64,000 nucleotides of DNA, taken from assembly GCA_003281365.1 (NCBI GenBank), contig QCCF01000002.1:124001-188000 (forward strand), read 5' to 3'. The position numbers were made by a program, and so were the translations under genes. Position 1 is the stretch's first letter. Each line of letters begins with the position of its first letter. Under the pieces are notes generated by a model, which saw only the letters and a list, made by a program, of their open reading frames with translations, did no database searches and was not told the DNA's origin. Shown here one piece after another: positions 46,919 through 57,202 of the stretch. This DNA comes from Prochlorococcus sp. AG-347-K18. GTDB lineage: Bacteria; Cyanobacteriota; Cyanobacteriia; PCC-6307; Cyanobiaceae.

Positions 46919-47236
46919 ATGCTATTTATAAAATTAGGTCAAAGTGTGAGTACTAATTCAGCAGTTATTGAAAAAAAACCTGCCGAATTAAAAAATAAAT
47001 CTCCAAAGTATAAGGTACTACTTCATAATGATCCTGTTAATTCTATGGAGTATGTCACTTTTTCATTAAGAGAAGTTGTTCCACAATTAAGTGAGCAAGA
47101 CGCTATTTCTATAATGCTAGAGGCACACAATACTGGTGTGGGCTTAGTAATTGTTTGCGATCTAGAGCCAGCGGAATTCTATTCAGAATCATTAAAATCT
47201 AAAGGTATATCTAGTTCGATAGAGAAAGAGGATTAA
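46919..47236 (+). CDS. clpS: ATP-dependent Clp protease adaptor ClpS
   Basis: ClpS delivers N-degron proteins to Clp ATPase. The core YKVLLHNDPVNSMEYVTFSL, the IMLEAHNTGVGLVIVCDLEPAEF helix and the C-terminal helix identify it. Length is 105 residues. The ATG at 46919 is used here; an in-frame GTG at 46946 (MSTNSAV) has AGG 7 nt upstream and gives a 96-residue product closer to the family average. Cyanobacteria have ClpS1 and ClpS2 paralogues; I cannot decide which this is. Confidence 0.9.
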   Translation: MLFIKLGQSVSTNSAVIEKKPAELKNKSPKYKVLLHNDPVNSMEYVTFSLREVVPQLSEQDAISIMLEAHNTGVGLVIVCDLEPAEFYSESLKSKGISSSIEKED

Positions 47237-47248
47237 TAAGGATAATAC

Positions 47249-48901
47249 TTAGTTTTTAAGATAAGCTAATTTTCTTTCCGATAAAGGACGAACTTTTAAA
47301 GATTCATTTAAGGGTGATTTACCATATTCTCTCTCCAGAATATTGATTACTGTCTTACCAAATTCATCTTCTTTATTATCAAAAGCTTCTAAGCAAACTT
47401 GACCAAGTTTTTTCCCCAAAGAGCCTGGATTCCATAAAAGTTTTCTTGCTGTCCAAGGCATCATACTCATTGGGTTATAGTTAGGCCTTAAAATTTTGTG
47501 TTCCAAAGCGTACTTCTCAAGAAGAGTATGAGGTTGTAATCCTATAAAAAATATAGCTGGGTCAACTAAGCCTTTTCCAAAAATATTTTCTAGTTCCCTG
47601 TGGTAAGCAATTGTTTGTCTTATAGTAGTTGGCGTTTCATCAAAAACATTAAATGAATAATTGACAGATACATGATTCTTGAAACCTGATTTGACTAGCA
47701 TTTTGCAATTATTTAATACTGTTTCAAGGTCATAGGCCAACTTCATTTTTCTAACAAGTTCTTGTGAGCCCGAAGTGATACCTATTTCAAAATAACTCAT
47801 ACCTGTATCTACCATAAGCTGAGCAAGTTCAGCATCAATATTATCTGCTCTAATGTACGCTGCCCAATTAATGTCATTCCAACCTTGATCCTTAATGGCT
47901 TGCAGTAGTATTTTTGCATCTTCAATATGTTTTTTAGCTGGAATAAACTGTGCATCTGTGAACCAAAATCCTCTTACTCCAAGATCATATAATTGCTTCA
48001 TTTCTTTAATTACTTCTTTAACAGGATTAACCCGAACTTTTTTGCCCTCAACTACCGTATAAACACAGAAACAACAATTATGAGGACAACCTCTTTTTGT
48101 TTGCACACCTACATAGTAATCGCCGCCTTCTATGTACCAATTAAATTCCGACCATATTGATTTAATGTATTCATAATTGCAGGCAGTTTTAACAGTGCCT
48201 AAGGGTTGCTCATGTATTAATTTTTTTCGAGGTTTCTGACCCGCAAGATAACATCTTTCATCCTCTATAGAATCATTTCTAATAATTTTTTCAATGAGAT
48301 TTTCTCCCTCTCCAACTGAAATTACAGTTCCTTTTGGAAGTAGACTTCCTAATTGTTCATAGAAAACACTTACAGCCCCACCTCCTAAAATTATTTTTAT
48401 ATTTTGATTGTATTTTTGTGCTCGTTTAAGTCCCATCTTCACTAAAGAAGTGTTTCTATGTATTTCTCCATAATGAGATGCAATTAATTTTAGTCCTCCC
48501 CAAGAACCTCTAATTTTTTTAAAAATATTTTTTGAATAGAAAACTTCAAAAGAGTTTTGTAGAGGATTACCACTCCTACCATCTACAGGTGCATAAATTT
48601 GTATATCTCTCCATGAAAAAATTATTAAATGTGGTCTAAATTCATCAATTTTTCTAGATAAAAATTTGGAAACTTTATTAGATGGGACTATCGCGAGATC
48701 TATAAATTGCTGCTCAATTTTTGGAAAACACTTATGAATATGGTCAGCCAAATATATTGGACCTATAGGAAATATTGGATTGCATGGAAGTCTTACAGTA
48801 AGAATTTTTCCATACTGTTTTCTGTAGAAATTTCTTTTATTTAATTTTTTGTCTATGAAATTCAAATTCATGTTATGAAATTCTAATGAATTTATTTTCA
48901 T
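47249..48901 (-). CDS. B12-binding-type radical SAM protein
   Basis: The 550-residue product has an N-terminal cobalamin-binding-like region (PNPIFPIGPIYLADHI-type start, IIFSWRD, KIILGGGAVSVF, ISVGEGENLIEKII) followed by a radical SAM barrel whose cluster cysteines are C-x3-C-x2-C in RGCPHNCCFCVY near residue 271. The arrangement is that of the BchE/PhpK-type class. The substrate is not known to me. It converges on clpS and lies 78 bp downstream of the glycosyltransferase on the same strand. Confidence 0.82.
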   Translation of the reverse strand: MKINSLEFHNMNLNFIDKKLNKRNFYRKQYGKILTVRLPCNPIFPIGPIYLADHIHKCFPKIEQQFIDLAIVPSNKVSKFLSRKIDEFRPHLIIFSWRDIQIYAPVDGRSGNPLQNSFEVFYSKNIFKKIRGSWGGLKLIASHYGEIHRNTSLVKMGLKRAQKYNQNIKIILGGGAVSVFYEQLGSLLPKGTVISVGEGENLIEKIIRNDSIEDERCYLAGQKPRKKLIHEQPLGTVKTACNYEYIKSIWSEFNWYIEGGDYYVGVQTKRGCPHNCCFCVYTVVEGKKVRVNPVKEVIKEMKQLYDLGVRGFWFTDAQFIPAKKHIEDAKILLQAIKDQGWNDINWAAYIRADNIDAELAQLMVDTGMSYFEIGITSGSQELVRKMKLAYDLETVLNNCKMLVKSGFKNHVSVNYSFNVFDETPTTIRQTIAYHRELENIFGKGLVDPAIFFIGLQPHTLLEKYALEHKILRPNYNPMSMMPWTARKLLWNPGSLGKKLGQVCLEAFDNKEDEFGKTVINILEREYGKSPLNESLKVRPLSERKLAYLKN

Positions 48902-48979
48902 TAAGAATCTAACTACTTTATTACTAATTTGGCGAAATTAAAAATCTTTCAAAAAATAATGATGACAATGTATTTAAAT

Positions 48980-50071
48980 TTAAATATCAGAAATCATATA
49001 AAGCCAGCATACTTTCAATAGTTTTAATCCATCAATCCATCGAGATATGTTTGGGGCTCCAGATTTTCTAGCATAATACCTCACAGGATAATTAAGTATT
49101 TTAATATTATTATTTGCTGCTTCAAAAATTATTGTAAAGTCTCCAAATGGATCAGACTTTGAATCCCAACTTCCGTTTTTTTTCATAAGTTTAAAGAATT
49201 TTCTTGAGAACACTTTTGTACCACAAAGCGAGTCTGATACTGGCTTATTAATGAGAATTGATAAAAGTATTGCGAAGAGTCTATTTCCAATATAATTTGC
49301 CCATCTCATGGCATCTTTTTCCATTGGAAAAGTTGTTCGGGCACAATTAATCAAGATATTTTCATTTTTTGTTGATTCCATAATTGCTGCAATACTGTCA
49401 TCAATATCTACAGTGAAATCACTATCAATGATAGCTAAGGTTTCACCTGAAGAAATATTAAATCCTTCCACAACTGCATTTTTCTTCCCTTTGGAAGTTT
49501 GTTTTAAAAGAGATATCCTGAAGAAACTTGAGAAATTTTCTTTTAATTCTTTTAGGATTTGATATGTACTATCATTGCTATTCCCCTCAACAAATATAAT
49601 CTCTAATTTATGAGGTATATTTTTGAATTTATTTAATGCATTTATGAACAATTCTTTATTTCCAGCTTCATTTCTCGCCGGAATTATTATCGAAATTAAA
49701 TGATCAGAAGTATTTTCGCGATATTTATAAAACACTATTTCTAGCTCGTAGGCGAGTTGTTTTATGATTGGTAATTTTCGAAAAATATTTTTCAAATATT
49801 TTGGAATTAGATTAGTTGGCAAAGGAGTTAATTTTTTTGCTTTCCATCTAATAGATCTATAGTTATAAATTTCAGCTAAAGATTCAATATCGCATAAAGT
49901 TATTCTTGCTTTACTAGTTGTTTCTTTAAAAATTCTCGAATCTAATTTTAGCCATCTTGTTATTGGCTCCCAAGTATTACCTCGGACTTTAATTGAAATA
50001 AATTCGTTATTGTTTTTGAACAAATGATGAAGTTTATTATTTGTTAGTTCCCAAGTATTTGCCGATTTCAT
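48980..50071 (-). CDS. Family 2 glycosyltransferase
   Basis: The 363-residue protein has a GT-A domain starting near residue 125 with SIIIPARNEAGNKELFINAL, VEGNSNDSTYQIL, and a DxD-type site in AIIDSDFTVD near residue 217. The about 120-residue N-terminal part is unrelated to the catalytic fold, and there is a hydrophobic LFAILLSILINK helix in the second half. No multi-span C-terminus is present. Substrate unknown. It is followed by the radical SAM gene and preceded after 45 bp by the GT39-like gene on the same strand. Confidence 0.82.
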   Translation of the reverse strand: MKSANTWELTNNKLHHLFKNNNEFISIKVRGNTWEPITRWLKLDSRIFKETTSKARITLCDIESLAEIYNYRSIRWKAKKLTPLPTNLIPKYLKNIFRKLPIIKQLAYELEIVFYKYRENTSDHLISIIIPARNEAGNKELFINALNKFKNIPHKLEIIFVEGNSNDSTYQILKELKENFSSFFRISLLKQTSKGKKNAVVEGFNISSGETLAIIDSDFTVDIDDSIAAIMESTKNENILINCARTTFPMEKDAMRWANYIGNRLFAILLSILINKPVSDSLCGTKVFSRKFFKLMKKNGSWDSKSDPFGDFTIIFEAANNNIKILNYPVRYYARKSGAPNISRWIDGLKLLKVCWLYMISDI

Positions 50072-50116
50072 TAATTTATATAGTTTGATGACATCACTTT
50101 ATTATAAGTGGATAAC

Positions 50117-51670
50117 TCATTTTTTTTTTATTAATTTCCATGGTTTTAAAATATCATTTTCATATATAACTTCATAAGGAGAATTCATGTTTTTTATTTC
50201 TTTTAGTTCATTTAACCATGCTAATTCTGATTTTTTTAACTGATCAATTCTCTCTACACTTTCTCCAAGTTGAGGAGTCAATAATGCTATTCTTATGATT
50301 TTTGATTGTGATTCAGAATTGTTTATTCCTGTAATATTAACTTTTATAGGTTCATTTTTTACGGTCTCAAGAGTTGATACATATTCCATTGTCTCCCTTA
50401 GTTCTCTTGATCTATCGGTAAATAATCCTGATTGCAAAAGAAATGAAGTAAATAAATAAGGTCCTAGTATAAGTGCTATTAGTATCTCTTTGAATGAGTT
50501 TTTAGGTTTTATGAAATACCAAGATAGTCCGAAAAATAATAATCCAACAATTAGAAATGTATTTTCTTTAAAGTTAAAGCTAGTTATATTTTTCAAGAAA
50601 AAATAATATGTCAAGGTAAGAGCGATTATCAAAAGTGGAATTATTTTTGAAGTGATAAATATGAAAATTTTTTTGTATCTCTTAGAATTAAATAAATATT
50701 CTATTCCTAGAAAAGTATTGATAGCAAAAATAGATGATATTTGCAGAGGGTAGTATGGCGTTTTCGTAGAAAATATGCTCAAAATTGATATTAATATTAA
50801 GGGGAAAAAAGTCAGCACATATTTACTCTCTTTATTTTCGGAAATATTTAATATTGTGCCAACAATTGCAAAAATGCTCCATGGTAGGAAAGTTACGGGA
50901 ATATTCCAAAAATAATAATAAAAAGGATTTGTAAAAGTATTTTTATTAGAGAGAATGTTGAACTTATCAAATAAGTAAAAAATAATATTTTTATCTAAAT
51001 AAGGGTTTATAGAAAAAGACCAAAGTAAATATGGGATAAATCCAATGATTATTCCAAGCACAAAAAATTGACTGAATAAAATCTTCTTTTTTTTGTATAT
51101 GTATGGTAATAGTGATAATAAAGGTACGATTACTAGAAAAGTTTTCATCATAAAAGATAAACCAATCCAAATACCAAAAAGAAAAATATAAAATTTGTTG
51201 TCTTTACTTTTTATTTTGATTAAGGAAAATACTCCTATAGTTACCAAACATGAATAAATGATATCTTGACTGGCCATGTGTGAGTAGTCAAACCAAAGAT
51301 ATGTAGTTGAGAGAATTAGTGGAGAGACAATTGCATATTTTTTATTTAAAAGTTCTTGATGTAATTTGAAAGTTATGAATAGCATCAATATTGCAGCAGT
51401 TGTTGTAGGAATATATGCAGAAAATGTATTTCTTCCAAAGATATCTTGTGACTTTGCAATTAAAAATTGTAATCCTATTGTTCTATCTAAAATATATTCA
51501 TTCCACCAAAGAGGAATTGTCCAGTTGCCATTTTCTAATATCCACCTAGCTTGTAGTGCGTAAAATCCTTCATCGAAAGCTATGTAACTCCTTTTGCCAA
51601 AATAAAATATAAGGGGTATAAAAATTAATACTTTAAAAACGTATTTAAATTGAAAAATTCTTTTATGCAT
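50117..51670 (-). CDS. GT39/ArnT-like membrane glycosyltransferase
   Basis: The 517-residue protein is strongly hydrophobic, with about a dozen predicted spans, and has the PMT/ArnT-type acidic motif D33-E34 in the first external loop (YIAFDEGFYALQARWI). Enzymes of this class transfer sugars from polyprenyl phosphate to lipids or proteins outside the membrane. It precedes the family 2 glycosyltransferase by 45 bp, which could supply the lipid-linked donor. The gene is very AT-rich even for this genome. tRNA-Thr begins 25 bp upstream on the same strand. Confidence 0.82.
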   Translation of the reverse strand: MHKRIFQFKYVFKVLIFIPLIFYFGKRSYIAFDEGFYALQARWILENGNWTIPLWWNEYILDRTIGLQFLIAKSQDIFGRNTFSAYIPTTTAAILMLFITFKLHQELLNKKYAIVSPLILSTTYLWFDYSHMASQDIIYSCLVTIGVFSLIKIKSKDNKFYIFLFGIWIGLSFMMKTFLVIVPLLSLLPYIYKKKKILFSQFFVLGIIIGFIPYLLWSFSINPYLDKNIIFYLFDKFNILSNKNTFTNPFYYYFWNIPVTFLPWSIFAIVGTILNISENKESKYVLTFFPLILISILSIFSTKTPYYPLQISSIFAINTFLGIEYLFNSKRYKKIFIFITSKIIPLLIIALTLTYYFFLKNITSFNFKENTFLIVGLLFFGLSWYFIKPKNSFKEILIALILGPYLFTSFLLQSGLFTDRSRELRETMEYVSTLETVKNEPIKVNITGINNSESQSKIIRIALLTPQLGESVERIDQLKKSELAWLNELKEIKNMNSPYEVIYENDILKPWKLIKKK

Positions 51671-51695
51671 TCTTGTTCTTAATTTGCTTTTAAAA

Positions 51696-51767
51696 TGCCG
51701 ATAATTGGAATCGAACCAATGACCTACTGTTTACGAAACAGTTGCTCTACCGCTGAGCTATATCGAC
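51696..51767 (-). tRNA. tRNA-Thr (anticodon CGT)
   Basis: On the minus strand the cloverleaf reads acceptor GTCGATA pairing with TATCGGC (one G-U), D arm GCTC/GAGC, anticodon stem ACTGT/ACAGT with loop TTCGTAA carrying CGT, and T arm ATTGG-TTCGATT-CCAAT, with discriminator A. CGT reads ACG threonine codons. The 72-nt gene lies just upstream of the glycosyltransferase cluster. CCA is not encoded. Confidence 0.96.
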
Positions 51768-51821
51768 AATATTAAAATATTAATATTTTCATATAGACTT
51801 AACTCTAAATTTAGAGAATTT

Positions 51822-52061
51822 ATGTCACAAATAGATCCAGAGTTAAAAAAGAAATTATTAAAAGAATCCCAAGCCCCTTTCAAGGCATTAAGGCGAATTT
51901 TATGGATAGCCTTTAGTGGCTCAGCATTTTTAGGATTATTCATAATGATTTCCAGAATTGCGAGCGGAAGGGAATTTCAACAAAATAACCTTGTCATTCA
52001 ATTAGTTGCTTGTATTTTATTCCCTACTTTATTATTCTTTGAAAGAAATAAAGCTAAATAA
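51822..52061 (+). CDS. DUF3493 family small membrane protein
   Basis: The 79-residue protein starts MSQIDPELKKKLLKESQAPF and has two hydrophobic spans (about residues 27-45 and 56-71). The KLLKESQAPFKALRRILWIAF pattern matches DUF3493 proteins of cyanobacteria and plastids, some of which are linked to photosystem or cytochrome assembly. The function here is inferred only by family. It converges on infB with an 8-bp gap. Confidence 0.8.
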   Translation: MSQIDPELKKKLLKESQAPFKALRRILWIAFSGSAFLGLFIMISRIASGREFQQNNLVIQLVACILFPTLLFFERNKAK

Positions 52062-52069
52062 AATAAATT

Positions 52070-55000
52070 TTATTGTTGAGTTAATGTCCTTTTTTTAGTG
52101 ACAAATTTGAATGCATCAATAATATCACCCTCAATCCAAGATGAGAATTTGTCGCAGCCAACTCCGCATTCAAATCCTGTGTTTACTTCTTTTACATCAT
52201 CTTTAGACCTTTTGAGGGAGTCTAAATTACCCTCGAAAATAACTTTATCTGATCTAATAACTCTTACAGAACAATTACGTTCTAATTTGCCTGTTTGTAT
52301 ATAACATCCTGCGATAGCACCTTTACCAACAGCGAAAGTTGCCCTAACTTCCGCTTTACCTAATGATTCTTCCACAAGATCGGGTTCTAGAAGACCTTCC
52401 ATAGCTAATTGAATATCTTCTAAGAGTTTATAGATTACTTCATATTCTCTTATATCAACATCATTAGCATCGGCTGCTCTTTTTGCTCCAGATGCCAATG
52501 ATGTATTAAACCCAATAATTACTGATCCAGATGCAGCTGCGAGATCTATATCGGTCTCTGTTATTTCTCCTGGAGCAGAGAGGAGAACTCTAACTTGTAC
52601 TTCATTTTTTGGTAGTTGTTCTAGCGATCCCAATATTGCTTCAACACTACCTTGAACATCAGCTTTTAGAATTAAATTTAATTCTTTTAATTCACCTTCA
52701 TTTGCTTTAGTTGATAAGGATGACAAGCTTACTCTTCTAGATGCCATTTGCTGAGCCAATTTTGTGGCTCTTGCATCTGAGGCTCTATCACCGACAATAG
52801 CTCGAGCAGTTTTCTCATCAGGGTAGACTTCAAATTCATCACCTGCTGTTGGAACTTGACTGAATCCCAATGCTTCAACTGGGAATGATGGACCAGCTTC
52901 CTTTATTCTATTGCCGTGTTCATCAACCATTGCTCTGATTTTTCCAAGAACCGATCCTGCAGCTAAAACATCCCCTGATTTTAAGGTACCATTTTGAACT
53001 AATAAAGTTGCTACTGGGCCTTTAGCTTTATCTAGATGAGCTTCAATCACTGTACCTTTAGCTAGTCTATTAGGATTGGCTTGTAAATCTTCAACTTCTG
53101 AAACTAACAATATCATTTCCAATAATTTATCAATATTTTGTTTTTTTATTGCACTTACTGGAACCATCACTGTATCTCCTCCCCAGTCTTCAGCAATTAA
53201 ATCTTTTTCTGATAATTCCTGTTTGACTTTTTCTGGAGATGCCCCTTCTTTATCAATTTTATTTATTGCAACCACAATTGGTACTTTTGCGGCTCTTGCA
53301 TGACTAATAGCCTCAAGTGTTTGAGGTCTGCACCCATCATCTGCTGCCACTACAAGAACAGCTACATCAGTCACTTTTGTTCCCCTTGCTCTCATTGCTG
53401 TAAAGGCTTCATGACCGGGGGTATCGAGAAAAGTTAATTTTTTCTTATTAGATTCATGTTCAAATTCAACTTGGTATGCTCCTATATGTTGAGTTATACC
53501 ACCGGCTTCGCCCGAAGCTATTCTTGATTCTCTGATGGAATCTAAAAGACTTGTTTTGCCATGATCTACATGACCCATGACAGTAATAACAGGCGGCCTC
53601 TTTATTAGGTTACTAATATCATCAGATTCAATCATATCAACTGTTTTCTCGGCAGCTTCTTGAATGTCATCTTGCAAAACAGGTACTCCAAATTCTTCTG
53701 CTACTGTTTCGATAGTTGCCAAATCAAGTGATTGAGTTACGGTTGCCGTGATTCCTTTAAAGAAAAGAGATTTGATTATTTCAGAGCTTTCAAGACTTAA
53801 TTTATCAGCTAATTCTTGAACTGTTAAATTGTCTTCTGGAACTATTATCATCTCAGGCCTTACTTGTTTAGCTTCTTTAGCAGCCTTTAATTCCATAGCT
53901 CTTCTTTTCTGTCTTTGTCTTGTAGTCTCTTTTTTCTTCTTTTTGAATTGTTTAACAGATTTTTGAGATTTTGGCTCATTAGACTTATCTTTCTTTGGAC
54001 GTGCCAAGCTTGCAGATAATATTGAAATTTTTTCTCCTGAATATCCACTTGTTTCAGATGTTAATGAATCATCATTCTCGCCGATAATATGAACTTTCTG
54101 TCTTTGTTTCTGTGGATTTTTATTTCTTAATGCATCTAATTTTGCACTATCATCCCAATCTGTTCTTCCTGGTTTTTTTGAGCCAATTGAAAATGCTCTA
54201 TGAGAGGATTTTTTTGCACTAGGAGTAGCGTTAGGACGAATATTAGGAGCTTTTACCTTTTGCTTGGGTGACTCTGTATTTTGCTTCTCGTTATTTTTTA
54301 TAGCTGTTTTTTCTTGACCAGCTTTATTAGTTTTTTGGAGTTGTAAAAGTTCATTTGGCGATACTGGTTTTCTGAATCCAGGTGACTTTTGGCCATTGAA
54401 TTTAGAACCAGCTTTATTAAATTCTCCTTGTTTAACTGAATTTCCTTGCCTGAAATTCCCACTAGGACTTCCAGCTCTATTAGGATTTATTTGTCTATTA
54501 AATGATCCAGATCTATTGGGAATACCGGATCTATTAGAAATGCCAGGTCTATTGGGAGCACCAGACCTATTAGACATGCCAGTTCTGTTTGGAGCATTAA
54601 ATTTGTCAGGAGCAGAAGGCCTGTTTGGGTAAGTTTGTTTATAAGAAATATTTTGTTTATTAGAATTTACCTTTGAATTATTTCTTATCGGTGCTCCCAC
54701 AAGCTCAGGTGTATTAATTCTGTTATTAGAGCTTTTTGATTGAGGTTTGTTCCTATTTTGATCAGATTTGTTTAATAGTTGTCTTTTGGCACCTGAGTTA
54801 TAGATGTTTTGGTTAGCATCATTAGATTTAAATTTGTTAGTAATATTTTTGGGCTTTTCAATTAGTTGTATTGTTTGTTTTGCGGGACTTTTTCTAGGAG
54901 GGGTTATATTATCGCGGTAATTTTTTTTATCCTGATTTAAGTTTTGGGAAGGTTTATTATTTGAATTCTGATTTTGAAGATTTGCTTGAGATTTTGAAGA

Positions 55001-55435
55001 GTTAACAATATTTGGTTTATTTAGATTTGCTTGAGATTTTGAAGAATTAACAATATTTGGTTTATTAAGATTTTTAGTTTGTTTTAGTGTTGTTTGACTG
55101 CCAGTTTTATTTATAGGTTTTATCAATAATTCATTTTTATTTGAATTGTCTTTGAGAGGTTTTTCTTGTTTAGAAGAAATGAAGGGAGTCCCATCGCTTC
55201 TGTTTTGTTTGTGAGTCTCTTTTATATTGGTGGGTTTATTAATGGAAAGTATTTTTTTGTCTGAATTTTTTTTATTAATTAGATTCTTAATTTTCTTTGC
55301 ATCCTCTGCAGTAATAGAGCTACTATGGCTTTTTACCGAAATTGAAAGTTTTTGAGCAGCATCTAATATGTCTTTATTATCCAGATTTAAGTCTCTGGAT
55401 AGTTCGTAAATTCTGATTTTATCGCTGATAGTCAT
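52070..55435 (-). CDS. infB: Translation initiation factor IF-2
   Basis: IF-2 is the GTPase that brings initiator tRNA to the ribosome. The short N-terminal fold [20 protein letters not shown] is followed by a long low-complexity linker (about residues 60-420) rich in Asn, Ser, Pro, Lys and Arg with internal repeats. The second N-domain follows ([19 protein letters not shown]). The G domain begins with [16 protein letters not shown] near residue 620. At 1121 residues it is longer than the E. coli protein (890). It closes the rimP-nusA-ylxR-infB operon. Confidence 0.97.
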   Translation of the reverse strand: MTISDKIRIYELSRDLNLDNKDILDAAQKLSISVKSHSSSITAEDAKKIKNLINKKNSDKKILSINKPTNIKETHKQNRSDGTPFISSKQEKPLKDNSNKNELLIKPINKTGSQTTLKQTKNLNKPNIVNSSKSQANLNKPNIVNSSKSQANLQNQNSNNKPSQNLNQDKKNYRDNITPPRKSPAKQTIQLIEKPKNITNKFKSNDANQNIYNSGAKRQLLNKSDQNRNKPQSKSSNNRINTPELVGAPIRNNSKVNSNKQNISYKQTYPNRPSAPDKFNAPNRTGMSNRSGAPNRPGISNRSGIPNRSGSFNRQINPNRAGSPSGNFRQGNSVKQGEFNKAGSKFNGQKSPGFRKPVSPNELLQLQKTNKAGQEKTAIKNNEKQNTESPKQKVKAPNIRPNATPSAKKSSHRAFSIGSKKPGRTDWDDSAKLDALRNKNPQKQRQKVHIIGENDDSLTSETSGYSGEKISILSASLARPKKDKSNEPKSQKSVKQFKKKKKETTRQRQKRRAMELKAAKEAKQVRPEMIIVPEDNLTVQELADKLSLESSEIIKSLFFKGITATVTQSLDLATIETVAEEFGVPVLQDDIQEAAEKTVDMIESDDISNLIKRPPVITVMGHVDHGKTSLLDSIRESRIASGEAGGITQHIGAYQVEFEHESNKKKLTFLDTPGHEAFTAMRARGTKVTDVAVLVVAADDGCRPQTLEAISHARAAKVPIVVAINKIDKEGASPEKVKQELSEKDLIAEDWGGDTVMVPVSAIKKQNIDKLLEMILLVSEVEDLQANPNRLAKGTVIEAHLDKAKGPVATLLVQNGTLKSGDVLAAGSVLGKIRAMVDEHGNRIKEAGPSFPVEALGFSQVPTAGDEFEVYPDEKTARAIVGDRASDARATKLAQQMASRRVSLSSLSTKANEGELKELNLILKADVQGSVEAILGSLEQLPKNEVQVRVLLSAPGEITETDIDLAAASGSVIIGFNTSLASGAKRAADANDVDIREYEVIYKLLEDIQLAMEGLLEPDLVEESLGKAEVRATFAVGKGAIAGCYIQTGKLERNCSVRVIRSDKVIFEGNLDSLKRSKDDVKEVNTGFECGVGCDKFSSWIEGDIIDAFKFVTKKRTLTQQ
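54510..54599 (-). repeat. Degenerate 18-bp tandem repeats in infB
   Basis: Five consecutive 18-bp units encode a six-residue pattern such as NRSGxP/NRPGxS in the IF-2 linker. Unit starts on the plus strand are at 54510, 54528, 54546, 54564 and 54582. The last unit is more diverged. Confidence 0.75.
54978..55067 (-). repeat. 45-bp direct duplication in infB
   Basis: Two nearly identical 45-bp units, 54978-55022 and 55023-55067, encode the same 15 residues twice ([15 protein letters not shown]). They differ at only one or two bases and keep the frame, which indicates a recent slippage duplication in the linker. Confidence 0.85.
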
Positions 55436-55484
55436 TTAATCTGATTTTTACTCTTTTTTGAAAATTAAAGAGAATTTAATTTAA

Positions 55485-55766
55485 TTATATTCCCTTATTG
55501 GGAAAGTAATTAAAGCTTGAAATTTCTTTTTCAAAAATATCAATGAAGTTTGGTTCTAAATATGTTTTTAAAGCTTTTTGAAGCTTTTTTTTGATCTTAG
55601 AATCTGAATAACATTTTTTTGATTTACAAATGTAAGCTGATCGGCCCATTCCTGTTTGAAAAATGATGCCCAGCTTATGATCTTTGGTAATCTTTAAAAG
55701 ATTTTTTCTGTCATATGTGTTTCTACATGAAATACATCTGCGCATAACAGAATTTTTTTGTATCAC
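55485..55766 (-). CDS. ylxR: YlxR family RNA-binding protein
   Basis: This 93-residue protein is the DUF448/YlxR family: RRCISCRNTYDRKNLLKITKD at the start and GRSAYICKSKKCYSDSKIKKKL in the middle, which is the GR-YxC family signature. Members are implicated in RNA binding and RNase P modulation. The start is GTG overlapping the nusA stop (GTGA). It sits in the usual nusA-ylxR-infB order. Confidence 0.93.
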   Translation of the reverse strand: MIQKNSVMRRCISCRNTYDRKNLLKITKDHKLGIIFQTGMGRSAYICKSKKCYSDSKIKKKLQKALKTYLEPNFIDIFEKEISSFNYFPNKGI

Positions 55767-57166
55767 CGTTTCCTCTCCTCTTTAGCGGATATTTCATCAT
55801 ATTGAGAAGTCTCTAATTCATTATTGTATGAGCCGGATTCTCCTTCGTATTGTTCTTCTGTATATTCTTGATCATCTTCAGGAAGGGGATAAAGCTCTCT
55901 TAATCTTGCATCTTCTGCAGCACGCTCAGCTTGTTCTGCTTCCAATCGTTGCTCTGCTTCTCGTTGAAGATTCTCTTCTTCTTCTCGTTGGATGATTAAT
56001 TCAGAAACTGCTGCATCTTCAGCTTCCTTATCGTATTCATGTGAGTTTTTCACATCAATCTTCCATCCAGTTAATCTTGCCGCAAGTCTTACATTTTGAC
56101 CTTCTCTACCAATTGCAAGGCTTAATTGATCAGGAGGAACTAATACATGCGCGTGTTGTCCTTCAGGATCTACAAGTCTCACTAGATCAACTTTTGCAGG
56201 ACTTAAAGAATTTAAAATATACTGTATTGGGTCAGATGACCATTTAATAACATCAATTTTTTCCCCTCTTAATTCATTGACTACTTGTTGAATTCTTGCT
56301 CCTCTAGCTCCAATACAAGCACCAACAGGGTCAACCTCTTGTTCCACGCTATCAACTGCTACTTTTGTTCTTGGACCAACTGCTCTTGAAGGAGGGTTTG
56401 CTTCTCTTGAAACCGCTACAATTTTTACAGTACCCTCTTGAATTTCAGGTACTTCATTTTCAAATAAATAAACCACCAAACCAGCGTTAGCTCTACTTAC
56501 AAAAAGTTGTGGACCTTTTCTTGCTATTTCACTTACCTCTTTCAAAAATACTTTAAAAGTTGCATTCGCTCTATAGTTATCATTTGGCAATTGATCCCTT
56601 TTGGGAAGCTCAGCCTCTACTTCAGGCCTTCCAATTCCCGAGCTCACTCCCATAATGACTGATTGCCTTTCAAATCTTATAACTCTTGCAGTTAAAACAG
56701 GATCTTCCAAATCTGCAAATTCTTCTTGGATCATTTTTCGCTGTTGATCCCTTAATTTTTGGGCTAAAACTTGCTTTGTAGTTGAAGCAGCCATTCGACC
56801 AAAATCCTCTTTTTCTGGAGTGACGTCTAAAACAACTGTGTCACCTATTTGTGCATCATCTGCTACCTGTTTGACTTCTACAAGTGAAATTTGATGATCC
56901 TCGCTCTCAACTTCTTCAACAATAATTTTACTCGATAAGACTCTATAGCCTTCTTCATCTAGATCTAATCCAACATCAAAATTACTAAAATATTCTTCAT
57001 CAAATGGATCTTCATTAATTCCAATGTAGAAAGTTCTTCTATATTTTTCGTATCCCTTTAATAATGCTTCTCGCAAAGCTAATTCTACGATGTTAGGAGG
57101 CAGCTTTTTTTCCTCGCTAATGTCTTGAATTAAATTGTTTAAACCGGGGAGAATAACTAATGCCAT
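55763..57166 (-). CDS. nusA: Transcription termination/antitermination protein NusA
   Basis: NusA binds RNA polymerase and RNA to control pausing, termination and antitermination. The N-terminal domain has ELALREALLKGYEKYRRTFY, then an S1 domain and two KH domains with PVGACIGARGARIQQVVNEL and LAIGREGQNVRLAARLTGW. After about residue 380 a Glu/Ala-rich coiled-coil tail replaces the acidic repeats of E. coli. Length is 467 residues. The operon order rimP-nusA-ylxR-infB is standard. Confidence 0.97.
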   Translation of the reverse strand: MALVILPGLNNLIQDISEEKKLPPNIVELALREALLKGYEKYRRTFYIGINEDPFDEEYFSNFDVGLDLDEEGYRVLSSKIIVEEVESEDHQISLVEVKQVADDAQIGDTVVLDVTPEKEDFGRMAASTTKQVLAQKLRDQQRKMIQEEFADLEDPVLTARVIRFERQSVIMGVSSGIGRPEVEAELPKRDQLPNDNYRANATFKVFLKEVSEIARKGPQLFVSRANAGLVVYLFENEVPEIQEGTVKIVAVSREANPPSRAVGPRTKVAVDSVEQEVDPVGACIGARGARIQQVVNELRGEKIDVIKWSSDPIQYILNSLSPAKVDLVRLVDPEGQHAHVLVPPDQLSLAIGREGQNVRLAARLTGWKIDVKNSHEYDKEAEDAAVSELIIQREEEENLQREAEQRLEAEQAERAAEDARLRELYPLPEDDQEYTEEQYEGESGSYNNELETSQYDEISAKEERKR

Positions 57167-57202
57167 CTATGATGGGGAATTTGAATAATGTTTGGAAAAT
57201 AA

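Noticed and set aside
54510-54599. Short regular repeats suggestive of a CRISPR array
   Set aside because: The units are contiguous 18-mers without spacers and lie in frame inside infB. No cas genes are present in the window.
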